Source of the DNA: Echinococcus granulosus
Lineage: Eukaryota; Platyhelminthes; Cestoda; Cyclophyllidea; Taeniidae
Direction of reading: 5' to 3'
DNA: 64,000 nucleotides
Assembly: GCF_000524195.1 (NCBI RefSeq)
Contig: NW_020170387.1
Location: 1,271,987 to 1,335,986, forward strand
Shown here one piece after another: positions 54,816 to 63,439 of this stretch (positions within the stretch are counted from its first letter, which is position 1; every line of letters begins with the position of its first letter). Under the pieces are notes generated by a model that was given only the letters and a program-made list of their open reading frames with translations, had not been told where the DNA came from and made no database searches. The position numbers were made by a program, and so were the translations under genes.

Positions 54816-54978
54816 AAGACTTCACTGAAGACGCGAGAAGACAATACACGAGCAGAATATATATGTATCTTCGACATACAAAAGGGGCTGCGGCTACTGA
54901 CATGGCCCGAGAGCCTGTCCACCCGACGAAGGCCCAAAATGGTCCCCTTACCAAAGCCAGTAGCTAAACAACCAAATC
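54800..54978 (-). repeat. Interspersed repeat family, minus arm of an inverted pair
   Basis: Read on the minus strand it gives AAGGGGACC, GGCCATGTCAGTAGCC, GCAGCCCCTTTTG, GTCGAAGATACATAT, ATTCTGC and AAGTCTTGGGGCACTGCAG. This is the same block order as copy 1 at 7.2 kb. The two arms meet at about 54,805. Confidence 0.65.
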
Positions 54979-55329
54979 TAAATCCACCATACCCGATCGT
55001 TTTTCCTAAAATTTAACCACTAATAGTGGTATATGAGTGCATACAAAATATCATAGCCAGCACGTTTTCATTACTAAATATACATCTGTTAGTCATTAAC
55101 TCATTTCTTGTTTACATATTCATTTCCAAGAAATTGAGAATCTGAAGCATTATTTCATCCCTATCTTGTTTGAGAATTTACAAAAGCAGTTAAAATGACA
55201 AGCAACAATACTCTTTAGAGGTCCGGTGACTTGTTTAATCGCACGTTTAACCACGCGGGGTTTTCAGACGCCGATGGCTATGCTTTCGCTTGGCGATGGT
55301 TTTCGCCGTTATCATAGCCCCCCACCCTC

Positions 55330-56195
55330 ACCTCTTCCGTACCTTGCCAATCAGCCCTTCTCCATACTAAGAGAGCCTTCTATTACTTTGAGGAAGACTC
55401 GAGGCACCGCATTGGCAGCAGCAAAAAATTAAACCTGATTCATAAGAACAAATGCCCTAATTTAACTGACTTATCGCTAAACCGTTGCTTCGCAGAAGGA
55501 GGAAATCCGCTGCAGCTGGCTGATTCTACGAAGGCTCTTAACAGAGGGATCAGAGTAGGCCCTACTCCTGATTATCAATTCACTCTCGTGTTGTGTAAGA
55601 AGGCTAGACGCTAAGGTAAGTTGTAGTCTTAAACAACTCAGACAAACTCACTGTTGGAGTGTCAACGGTGCCTGAATGACGATGCTAATTAGATGAACAA
55701 ACGATGCCCCCTCAACATCCCTACCAACTGAATAAAACCAGGCGGAACGGCCGAACAGTGCTATACAAGGACAGGAAGATAACTAATATTGACCCGTTAA
55801 GTACTTTGAGTTTTATTTTTGCCAGATGGCTTTGGTTTGAGCCATTGTCCTTATTGCTCTCGACTGGTTCTCGAATAGCCCTTGTTGTGGAGCACTATCC
55901 CAAGCCAGTGCAGTTACCCTCTCTCTATGTATATCTCCAGATAGAATGAAATTCCACATACAATAGAATCACATAGATGCATCAGTGATACTGAAACCAA
56001 ATGTTTTCGCATCTGAATGAAACTAGCATCTACCGTCCTTGTCTCTTGGGTTATTTGTAGGCCACAACAACCGTTGCGATGGTTGGTACAGAAGACCTGA
56101 CAGGGCTTCCTGCCCACGTCAGTAAAGTTTTTTTACAAACTAATGCGGTTTTAATGACTTCAATGAAGGCCGGTACTGCTGCAGTTATTTGTTTT
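55330..56195 (+). repeat. Diverged fragments of the interspersed repeat family
   Basis: Weaker resemblance at 55,340-55,420 (CAGCCCTTCTCCATAC, TTCTATTACTTTGAGGAAGA, CTCGAGGC) and at 56,100-56,195 (CTTCCTGCCCACGTCAGTAA, TAATGACTTCAATGAAGGCC, ACTGCTGCAG). The matches are partial and need an alignment to confirm. Confidence 0.35.
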
Positions 56196-56423
56196 AAGAG
56201 TACTTACATTGTATAAGGCCATAATTTTAAATTTTCACATTAATCTTTAAAAATGTGTTAAGCTGACGTATTCGCCTTAGAGAAGGCAGAGTTTACAGCT
56301 TTAATGTCTTTTGTGTCCTCCTTAGTTTGACTTTCACTGTTAAATCAACGTTTGTTTTAACTAGTCCACCCTGTCCGCACTATACGAGATCGTGTTCCAC
56401 TTCTACCCCATTTATCAGTCATC

Positions 56424-56777
56424 ATGGACATGCAACACATAGTGCCTACTGACTTGCGTCATCTACGAGCTTGTTTACTGTGTGGACTTATCAAGACGAT
56501 GTCTCAATTCGAAATGAATGGCTGCGAAAACTGTGAGGACTACCTAAACCTTCAAGGAGACCGGGAGTCTGTTTACGAGTGCACTTCGAATAACTTCGAC
56601 GGAATGGTGGCGATGATGAACCCTCCCGAGAGCTGGGTTGCACGATGGCTGAGGATAGACAAATTAACACCGGGTGTTTATGCAATGAGTGTCTCTGGAA
56701 GGCTCCCGAAGAGCAGAATAGACCATCTTAGAAGCAGGGGCCTTGAATACCAATCTCGGGATAGGAGCAAAGCGTAA
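56424..56777 (+). CDS. SUPT4H1: Transcription elongation factor SPT4
   Basis: A single-exon 117-residue protein, the same length as human SPT4. SPT4 binds the NGN domain of SPT5 to form DSIF, which clamps RNA polymerase II and controls pausing and processive elongation in the nucleus. The N-terminal zinc finger is intact: C17-LL-C20 in LRHLRACLLCGLIKT, and C34-EN-C37. Other conserved stretches are YECTSNNFDGMVAMMNP, ESWVARWLRI, PGVYAMSVSGRLP and the C-terminal SRGLEYQSRD. The ATG at 56,424 gives the expected family N-terminus. The gene converges on GatA, with 269 bases between the stop codons. It is intronless, unlike its neighbours. Confidence 0.97.
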   Translation: MDMQHIVPTDLRHLRACLLCGLIKTMSQFEMNGCENCEDYLNLQGDRESVYECTSNNFDGMVAMMNPPESWVARWLRIDKLTPGVYAMSVSGRLPKSRIDHLRSRGLEYQSRDRSKA

Positions 56778-56835
56778 GTGTCTTCCGGCATTAAGGTTAA
56801 TTTAGTTAAAATATATGTGATTTGCGGGTGACTCT

Positions 56836-56841
56836 AATAAA
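56836..56841 (+). terminator. Poly(A) signal of SPT4
   Basis: AATAAA lies 59 bases after the SPT4 stop codon, in the interval before the convergent GatA gene ends. Confidence 0.65.
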
Positions 56842-57008
56842 TATTGCACAGTTATTCTAATAAGTTAATTATATGTTTGCCGATATTCTTCGGTATCTCC
56901 GCAATACAAAGGCAACAACATGATTTTATTCTAGGTGAGGACCTCATTGTTGGTATGTCTCACTGCTTGTACATATGTCATCGAATAAATTCCATCTGTC
57001 GAAATTGT

Positions 57009-57014
57009 TTTATT
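57009..57014 (-). terminator. Poly(A) signal of GatA/QRSL1
   Basis: AATAAA on the minus strand, 33 bases after the GatA stop codon. The next minus-strand AATAAA is at 56,925-56,930, so cleavage here keeps the two convergent transcripts almost non-overlapping. Confidence 0.6.
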
Positions 57015-57046
57015 CTCTGGGTAGGTAGTTGTGCATCTTTGGAGCG

Positions 57047-58951
57047 CTACTTGATGTCTAAGAGGGATGGTATATCCACAAGTAGAGGGAAATCCGCTTT
57101 TTCTTCAATGCGTCCAGCAAGTGAAAGTAGGTCCTTTTCAGACCACGGAGGACCGATGAGCTGCAGTCCTATTGGGAGTCTCTTCTCAGCACTCAGTTTA
57201 ATTGGAATGCTGATCGCTGGGAGACCCGCTAAGTTAACTCCAACTGTGCAAGGATCCTCCCGGGCGATTCGAGAACGACTGTCCATTTGGCAAAACTCAT
57301 GCAGATTGGGCGCTGGACGTAGAGTCACTGGAGCTAACAGGAAGTCCACTTTAGTGAAGACCTGGAAGATGAGAAGCCGCCTCGTTAAACTGTGCATTCG
57401 GCAGAGTTGGATCATTTGTTCTAGGGCCAGCGCGCAAACGTATTGTAAAGTGTGGCTGTTTGCAAGTATGTGCTGTATTAACTCTTCAAGCTCTATGGTC
57501 GTAACATTAAACGTGTATCTACCTCCTGACATTGTTTCGGTAGTCGGGGATGAGACTTTTAATAAAGCTGTAAAGAAAGTTAACCTCCATGTAGTCGTTT
57601 TTAATAAGACGCCAGAGTCGTCGAGCAGCATCCAGATGCAGGTGTCTTTGTCCACGAAGTAGGAAAAAGTTCCCCGCCAGTATGCGGTTACGCACCTCCT
57701 CTCCAAAGCCTAGCCGCCGAGACCCCGCCGCCAGACCATCCGAGGTGTCCAAATTCAGTTCAGTCAGTGCTTCTCGTATCTCCAAGGTGGGTTCCGCCCG
57801 CAGGCCATATCGAAGGCCGTCGTAACTGCGTATGCAGAGCAGAGCGTTACTTCACCCTGATCGACTATCACGGAGTGATGAATTTACGGTCAATTACCGT
57901 GCCATGTTGGATGCTACCTCTACTGAACACAGGACAGAGTAGACCGCAGTTGCAATGGGTGTGTGAGGAAGGCTCACAGACTCGACAGATAGCTTAAAAT
58001 CATCCGCCAGCCACGATGCCACCTGATCCCAAACATCCACCACTTCTGGGGCCATCCCGGGCGCGTAGTACTCCTTGGGGATGCCGATGCGGGGTGAATC
58101 AGGCAGAAGAGGTGGTTGGATAGTGGCCAGAGTAGCGTCCCCGCGTCTAGCCGCACTCCCCGGTTGGACCCAAGTGGAGAGCACCCTTTCAACGTCTGCA
58201 ACTCGAGTAGCCATAATGGAGGGACAATCTATGATATTAGCAAGCGGGATCATGCCCTGACGCGATGCCAGCCCATAGGTGGGTTTGAGGCCCACAACAC
58301 CGCACAGAGCCGCCGGATTTCGCACCGACCCGCCCGTGTCAGAAGCAAGAGCGAAGGGAGCCAAACCAGCAGCCACCGCTGCTGCGCTACCCCCGGAGCT
58401 ACCTCCCGCAATGCAAGGATCGGCAGGTAAAGAGGGTGACCAGGGATTCACCACGGGCCCGTGCAGTGTATTATCAGTTGATCCCGAGCCCATCGCAAAT
58501 TCATCCATATTGGTCTTGCCCAAGCAGATAGCACCGGCATCTAGCAGGGCCTGAACAACCTGGGATAATGAAAGACAAACTATAGTATCTGAAGCAAGCG
58601 TGAGGTTCACAAAGTATGGTACTAACTCACTGATGCGTTGAAAGGTGGTGAGTAGTTATGCAGAGCCTTGGACGCACACGTGGTGGCGTTTCGACTCTTA
58701 ATACAGAAGTTATCTTTGGCTAAGAAGGGTATACCACCCAGAAGTCCGAAAGAGGAAAGGGGGGCAAGCTCTGTGGAATGACTGATGACAGAATTGGTGG
58801 TAGGCAAAGCGAGACCAGATGCTAACCGGCCTTCCAGGCTAGCGGACTTATCTATTTCGATTCTATTTAGCAGGAAACGACAGAGATAACCTGCATCCAG
58901 TTTCCCCCTTACCAATGCACTCCGTAGGCGTTCTAAAGTTCCCACCTTCAT
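57047..58951 (-). CDS. QRSL1: Glutamyl-tRNA(Gln) amidotransferase subunit A (GatA), mitochondrial
   Basis: Four exons (58,951-58,631; 58,559-57,898; 57,825-57,585; 57,361-57,047) with introns of 71, 72 and 223 bases join in frame to 512 residues; human QRSL1 is about 528. GatA is the amidase of the GatCAB complex: it releases ammonia from glutamine, which GatB uses to convert Glu-tRNA(Gln) to Gln-tRNA(Gln) in mitochondria. The Ser-cisSer-Lys triad is intact: K79 in GIPFLAKDN, S161 in AGGSSGGSAA and S185 in SDTGGSVRNPAA. Further marks are GKTNMDEFAMGSGST, SNMARYDGLRYG, RNRILAGNFFLLR, VDFLLAPVTL and VNLAGLPAISIP. It lacks the 15-20 residue insertion seen in human before GGSSGGS. A strong 3' splice site (CCTTTTTAG) lies 15 bases before the ATG, implying an upstream cis exon or spliced-leader addition. 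Confidence 0.96.
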
Positions 58952-58965
58952 TGATCTTTGTGACA

Positions 58966-58980
58966 GCTAAAAAGGAGACA
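58966..58980 (-). promoter_or_regulatory. 3' splice (possibly trans-splice) acceptor before GatA
   Basis: On the minus strand TGTCTCCTTTTTAG precedes CTGTCACAAAGATCA and then the GatA ATG. The pyrimidine tract and AG are strong. The 15 bases between the AG and the ATG are stop-free and a multiple of three. Confidence 0.5.
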
Positions 58981-59443
58981 ATCAACTGCCGAAAGTGCTC
59001 AAAACAATGGCTACCACAATGATGGCAGGAACTCGTCGTGAAGATCCATACCACAACTTGAATACATCATTCACCTACGATGATACCTTTAAGTCCCCTA
59101 TTTGTCCATTATTATAAAACGTAGGCTAGACTCAGGTTTAATAACAAAACAGGTAGTCAGTGCCTGCGACGAAGGCCAAAGGACATCAGCACCGAGAAAT
59201 GATGCTTGCCGATGCCCATAACATACTTGTCTAACGAAATGTAAACCAAGCGAAATTTGCTAATAGGTCAACTATGGTAATAATCACCAAAAATTAACCA
59301 CAAGATTATGCGAATGGTGAGTGGAACAATTCCAGTTCAAGCAACCAACGAGGTTACACACGAAAAATCGGTCTTGCGAAAGTGGTATATTTTTACAGAG
59401 CAGACTCAGTTATCGCATCTAAAAGCAGTAAATACGCATTTTT

Positions 59444-59927
59444 TCACTCGAGATCTTCATCATCAAACGGGTCATAGCCGAAATCTAAAAATTTACCGAA
59501 AAAAAATCAAGCGCCTCAAAGTTAAATATGGGGTTGCCTCACACAAAGAAACTAGGTTCAATACAACAAAGTAAACAAGACAGCACGTATTTGTTACCCT
59601 CAGAAATAGAATGGCATCCAGGCGCTGACCAAAATACCTCCCCTTAATAGTGCATGCATGCACGCAATGTGTCAAGAATAGAGCATTCGCTAAGGACATA
59701 CCAAGTACTAAAAAATGTTACCCGTTCCATTGACTCATCCCCTTACATAAAATAGAAGTAATGAATACGCACCATTCATGAAATCCCACTGGGCATCTGG
59801 ACTTTCAGGTTCACAATGTAGCTGCGTCCCTTCCTAGATGTATAAAATTCACAAATCAAAGAAATATGTTTACGTCATCTACCCCAGGCGTTGCCCCATA
59901 GTCCACGCCCTCATCGTACGGCTTCAT
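59444..59927 (-). CDS. Candidate acidic microprotein gene (48 residues, three exons), not recognised
   Basis: Three short exons join without stops: 59,927-59,883, encoding MKPYDEGVDYGATPG; 59,833-59,773, ending DAQWDFMN; and 59,484-59,444, encoding FGYDPFDDEDLE then TGA. The introns (49 and 288 bases) have GT-AG ends: GTAGAT to ACATCTAG, and GTGCGT to TTTTTAG. Phases 0 and 1 match on both sides. An in-frame stop lies six codons upstream of the ATG, ending a five-codon upstream frame (MAALF). The product is strongly acidic and Tyr/Phe-rich, with no signal peptide or helix, and contains a DPF tripeptide. I know no family with this sequence. It lies head-to-head with FCF1 and in tandem with GatA inside the gene-dense block, which supports transcription. 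The short exons could still be a chance construct. Confidence 0.5.
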
Positions 59928-60396
59928 CGCGTCAAGCGCGCTTTTTCAAAATAATGCCGCCATACAAGGTGCAAAGTAAAACCATTTATTATTTCTTTAA
60001 AAACATTTTACAGATAAATAATTATAAGTTGACTCGATCAAACTTACTTTGTTTTAAAATACAAAACGGATTTTATCATGACTTAGCCTTTGATTTGGGG
60101 GCTGGTTAACTCAGTTAGCCCAAAAGGCCACTTCTGTTGTGCTTCTCGTTTTTTCAGGTGTCAAGTATCCGCCTTCCTTTGAGATTTTTGAACTGGCTCA
60201 ACTTTTCTTGTTTCTATGTATGTTTTTTTCGTAAGTAGTTTATAACTGTTACGCGACGTGAGGTAATGTCAACCTACTTGCTTTTCTTCTGTAACTCATG
60301 AAGAGCTGTTTTATCGAGTAGCAGTCACCTTCCTGTGCTTTTTTTCTACTCATGTGTAATAGATATCTCTTTCTTTCTTGCGCTTTGTCGTCCCAG

Positions 60397-61567
60397 ATCT
60401 TAAGGTCGGAATGGGTAAGCGGAAACAAACTCGCAAATTTGCAGTGATGAAGAAAACACTTAACTTAAAGGACAATAGAATGTAGGTTGTGCTCCTAGCT
60501 TTTTTTAAGGCTTCTTCTATAAGTAAAAAACTTGACCGCGATAAGCTGCGGGAGGCCAAGAAGGCTGCTAAGGCGGCCACTCGCATGGTGGTCAAAAATA
60601 GGAGCGAGCTGGTCTCCTGCTTAAGGGACTCCTACAATGAGGCTCTTGGTCCTCCATACCACATTCTCCTCGACACAAACTACGTGAACTTCAGCATTAA
60701 AAACAGACTCGATTTGTTCAGCTCTATAATGGACTGTCTATTGGCGAAGTGTAAGCCCTTTGTCCATATTTGCTTATCTCTTTGCTCATAGGCTTTCTCT
60801 ACGTGACAGATTGCGTTATGGGTGAAATTGAGAAGATGCCTGAAAGATATCGGGTTGCTTTAAGGCAGGTTTTGGTTGGTTTGCCCGACACACTCTTGAG
60901 TCAAGGCACATTTTATTCGTTTCAGTATAGGCTCACCCGTTTGAGAAGATATTAACTTTTGTCTGGTACCTTAGACAGTAATCCATTGGGCACTTTCCTA
61001 GGTTGAATTAATTTTGAAGAACTTTTAGTAAGGTTGACGTTGGATTCACGGTTGTTTTCATTGGTCACGCGTTCTAAGCACAATCTTATTAAAACGTTTA
61101 ATGGTTATATTAAAACTACCTAAATTTCACAACTTCTAATTAAGTTATTTCTATGATATTATGATTATTCACTCTCTTATTAGCTTCCCCCTTTTATTCT
61201 GCCTAGGCCTCATGATTAAGTTGACCTATTCAAGCTATAGATGTCAAAAATCTTTCTAAAATCTTCACTCAGCCTTAATTTCTTATTTGATTATTAATAT
61301 TGTCGTGATTTTGATGACGACTGCTTTTTCAATCTCAGAATTCTCCGCGATCCCCGGATAGAGCGTTTGACCTGTCAGCACAAGGGAACGTATGCTGACG
61401 ACTGTCTGGTCGAACGGTGTCAGGCGCGCTGCTACATAGTCGCCACATGTGATCGTGACCTCCGACGTCGAATTCGCAAGATCACCGGCGTACCGATCAT
61501 GTACATTCACAATCATCGGGTCACTATCGAAAAGATGCCAATGGCTCTCGGTGCTCCCAAAATATAA
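60397..61567 (+). CDS. FCF1: FCF1/UTP24 rRNA-processing PIN-domain endonuclease
   Basis: The CDS runs from the ATG at 60,411 through four exons: 60,411-60,481, 60,524-60,750, 60,792-60,864 and 61,339-61,567. It gives 199 residues (human 198). FCF1 is a nucleolar component of the small-subunit processome and cuts pre-18S rRNA at early sites. Family features: [15 protein letters not shown] at the start; [11 protein letters not shown] with acidic D74; [29 protein letters not shown] with D144/D145; [15 protein letters not shown] with D162; [11 protein letters not shown]; and a GAPKI end. The PIN acidic residues appear intact. The first two introns are only 42 and 41 bases. The third, 474 bases, requires a GC donor (TTAAG|GCAGGT) to stay in frame. 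A CCCAG acceptor 14 bases before the ATG (60,391-60,396) suggests a spliced 5' UTR or leader addition. Confidence 0.95.
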
Positions 61568-61760
61568 ATTGAATTCCTTTTATCCTTGTTATTATCTTTA
61601 TTGTTTACGGTCGGATCTGATTGAATGCTCTTGTCGGTTTGAAGATCGATGGTTTAGCGGTGCTTTTTAAGATAATTGTCCTATTGCCTTAGTTATTTTC
61701 TTATCATTAGTATGTTACTCGGGTTTGCCTAGTAGTTAGTGCAGTATTTTAGGTATTAGT

Positions 61761-62210
61761 TTGCGTAGTAGTTCTGATCTCCGTCATTTCACGGTGACCA
61801 GCCGCTGGGACGTCGGTGTCTACTTTGTTCGTATTTGTGGGCGTAGATTCTTTAGTAAAGATCGAATTTACCTCACCTTAGCTGCATTAAAGTATGTAGT
61901 TAGCCGTCTTTTATGGTACAGTGGGCTTACGGAAAAGGTTAGAACCTTAAAAGTAGCTGGAGATTTGGCCGTCTCCCATATCGCCAACTTTTTGGCTAAT
62001 GTATCGTTCGCAAACTCCTCAGGGTGTGCGACATTTCATCCGGAGATGACTCATGTAGGACCCATAGAAATACTCACTTTGAAAGGCGAGGCGTTACTAA
62101 GTACAGATAGACCATTGGCTTGGCATTTCTTAGGTATAGTCAAAAAAATATTGGCATATCATTGTGAGGCCGATAGATTATCACTGAATAAATTGCCACG
62201 GAAAGGTTAG
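61761..62210 (+). other. Unrecognised 149-codon open frame downstream of FCF1
   Basis: The frame is open from just after a TAG near 61,750 to a stop at 62,210. Its only methionine codon is two-thirds of the way along, so it is not a complete gene by itself. The translation (for example HFTVTSRWDVGVYFVRICG and VRTLKVAGDLAVSHIANFLA) shows mixed hydrophobic and charged residues but no family I recognise. A CGGAAAG|GTTAGC junction at the end could be a splice donor. It may be an exon of an unknown plus-strand gene, FCF1 3' UTR, or chance. Confidence 0.2.
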
Positions 62211-62416
62211 CCCTAATTGTAAACGCCTATTGTTTTTGAAAATTTCTATTCACACAGAAGTGCTAATGAATAATTAGACTTTCATTATGTAGAACAGTTG
62301 CCAAGCAAGCATTTGTCGTTACTTTGAGTTAAGTTACACAACGTTGCTAAAAATCAAGACTCCCACCATTGAGGCTGTTCTCAGAATCCTGGAACGAAAG
62401 TCGATAGGTGCCTGTA

Positions 62417-63430
62417 TTATTGCCTACCCAATCTGAAAACGAACATCCTGTTAGTCTGTAGGCAGTACTCGCAGAGGTAGGAGCGCAGGTAGACGTGGAG
62501 AACGTTTCCGAGATCCTTGGCGGCTCCTTTAATGTGGGCTGCGCGCGCCAGTGTGGCCTCGATCTTCGCCGCACCCACTAACAAAATCACTGTCATCGTG
62601 TCTGCCAACGCCGCCACGCTCGTCCACGCCCAGACCAGATTGCAGGGAGTCACCATCTCTCCCACCAACAACCCTACAGCCAAACCCCACACCGCTACCG
62701 CTGTGTGGATAAACGTAGAGACGAAGGACCATCGTGTGTCCAGCCCCCTATCACTAGCGGGTAGGGTTAAAACATGGTGCACTGTCACTACCTTCATTAC
62801 TACAAGGACGAACGCCGGCAGCAAGTGGGTACTCATGAGAACTGTGAATACCCCCACAAAGCTCACCGATCTGTCCGGGACTACGAATACTATTGGCAAA
62901 TCGTTGAAGTCCCCCGTGCATGCTATTGCATGACATGGGTACCATTTTACGAGGGCACAGTGGAAGAGACCACTAAATAGGAGGGTGGTAACCACTTGTG
63001 CATAGAAGGCAAGACTGAGCCATCGCAGGATTTTGCGATTAATCTTGCCTTTGCAGAGATAGCATTCTATGCTGGCAGCACAGACATAAATCCAGTTGCG
63101 GAGGAATTGTACCGCCAAGGTGAAGGGTCGAGTCCAAGCGAAGGAGTGCACATCGGTGATGTTACCCGCATTGAGTTGTGAGCTCTGCGCAATTTGGATG
63201 CAGTTCTGTACCAAAATTGGCATCATCCCTGCTATCGCACAACAGCATGACCAGCGTTGTATTATCCCAGTGCCCATCTTTTTAAGTGTTGCCATTTTGA
63301 TGAAAAATGTTATGCTCAAAATAATCGCGTAGATTGATAACAAGTGATTTACTGCCACTGTGAGGGCAAAAAACACGCGATTGGCTGTGCGGTCTAATGG
63401 ACAGAGGTCATTCCAGTGTGTGTAGTTCAT
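62417..63430 (-). CDS. Divergent rhodopsin-like seven-transmembrane receptor
   Basis: An intronless frame of 337 residues from ATG at 63,430. Seven hydrophobic segments fall at about 18-44, 61-81, 102-125, 138-161, 189-218, 234-257 and 266-291. The order is a short glycosylatable N-terminus (N2-Y-T) outside, a second site at N90-I-T in the first outer loop, and a C-tail with C320/C323 for possible palmitoylation. The class A layout is kept: N28 at the Asn1.50 place, SIECYL at the end of helix 3 where SIERYL is usual, and THLLPAFVLVVMKV with the helix-5 proline. Asp2.50, Cys3.25, Arg3.50, the CWxP of helix 6 and the NPxxY of helix 7 are all missing. It could be one of the flatworm-specific orphan rhodopsin-like families, an atypical or decoy receptor, or a decaying copy, though the frame is intact. 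Confidence 0.8.
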   Translation of the reverse strand: MNYTHWNDLCPLDRTANRVFFALTVAVNHLLSIYAIILSITFFIKMATLKKMGTGIIQRWSCCCAIAGMMPILVQNCIQIAQSSQLNAGNITDVHSFAWTRPFTLAVQFLRNWIYVCAASIECYLCKGKINRKILRWLSLAFYAQVVTTLLFSGLFHCALVKWYPCHAIACTGDFNDLPIVFVVPDRSVSFVGVFTVLMSTHLLPAFVLVVMKVVTVHHVLTLPASDRGLDTRWSFVSTFIHTAVAVWGLAVGLLVGEMVTPCNLVWAWTSVAALADTMTVILLVGAAKIEATLARAAHIKGAAKDLGNVLHVYLRSYLCEYCLQTNRMFVFRLGRQ

Positions 63431-63439
63431 TGTCCGAAT

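Larger units (their letters stand above)
47900..56400. other. Intergenic, AT-rich, repeat-bearing at its right end
   Basis: No recognisable gene. It holds a C-rich patch with CACACA runs at 49.65-49.83 kb, a C homopolymer at 52,969-52,981, and a concentration of the interspersed repeat family from 53.1 to 56.2 kb. Frames of 60-85 codons in the repeats are not conserved-looking. Confidence 0.55.

Noticed and set aside
56844..57662. A 272-codon plus-strand frame
   Set aside because: It is antisense to GatA exons 3 and 4, whose minus-strand translation is clearly conserved; the plus frame is a shadow.
59160..59250. Minus-strand frame reading KYVMGIGKHHFSVLMSFGLRRRH
   Set aside because: It looks coding-like but is short, ends in a stop, and has no donor or acceptor that links it in phase to GatA or the microprotein; left unassigned.
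59580..59700. A possible extra microprotein exon (RYFGQRLDAILFLR) on the minus strand
   Set aside because: It lies inside the second intron of the candidate gene, has a weak acceptor next to a GCATGC tract and would break the phase match between the flanking exons.
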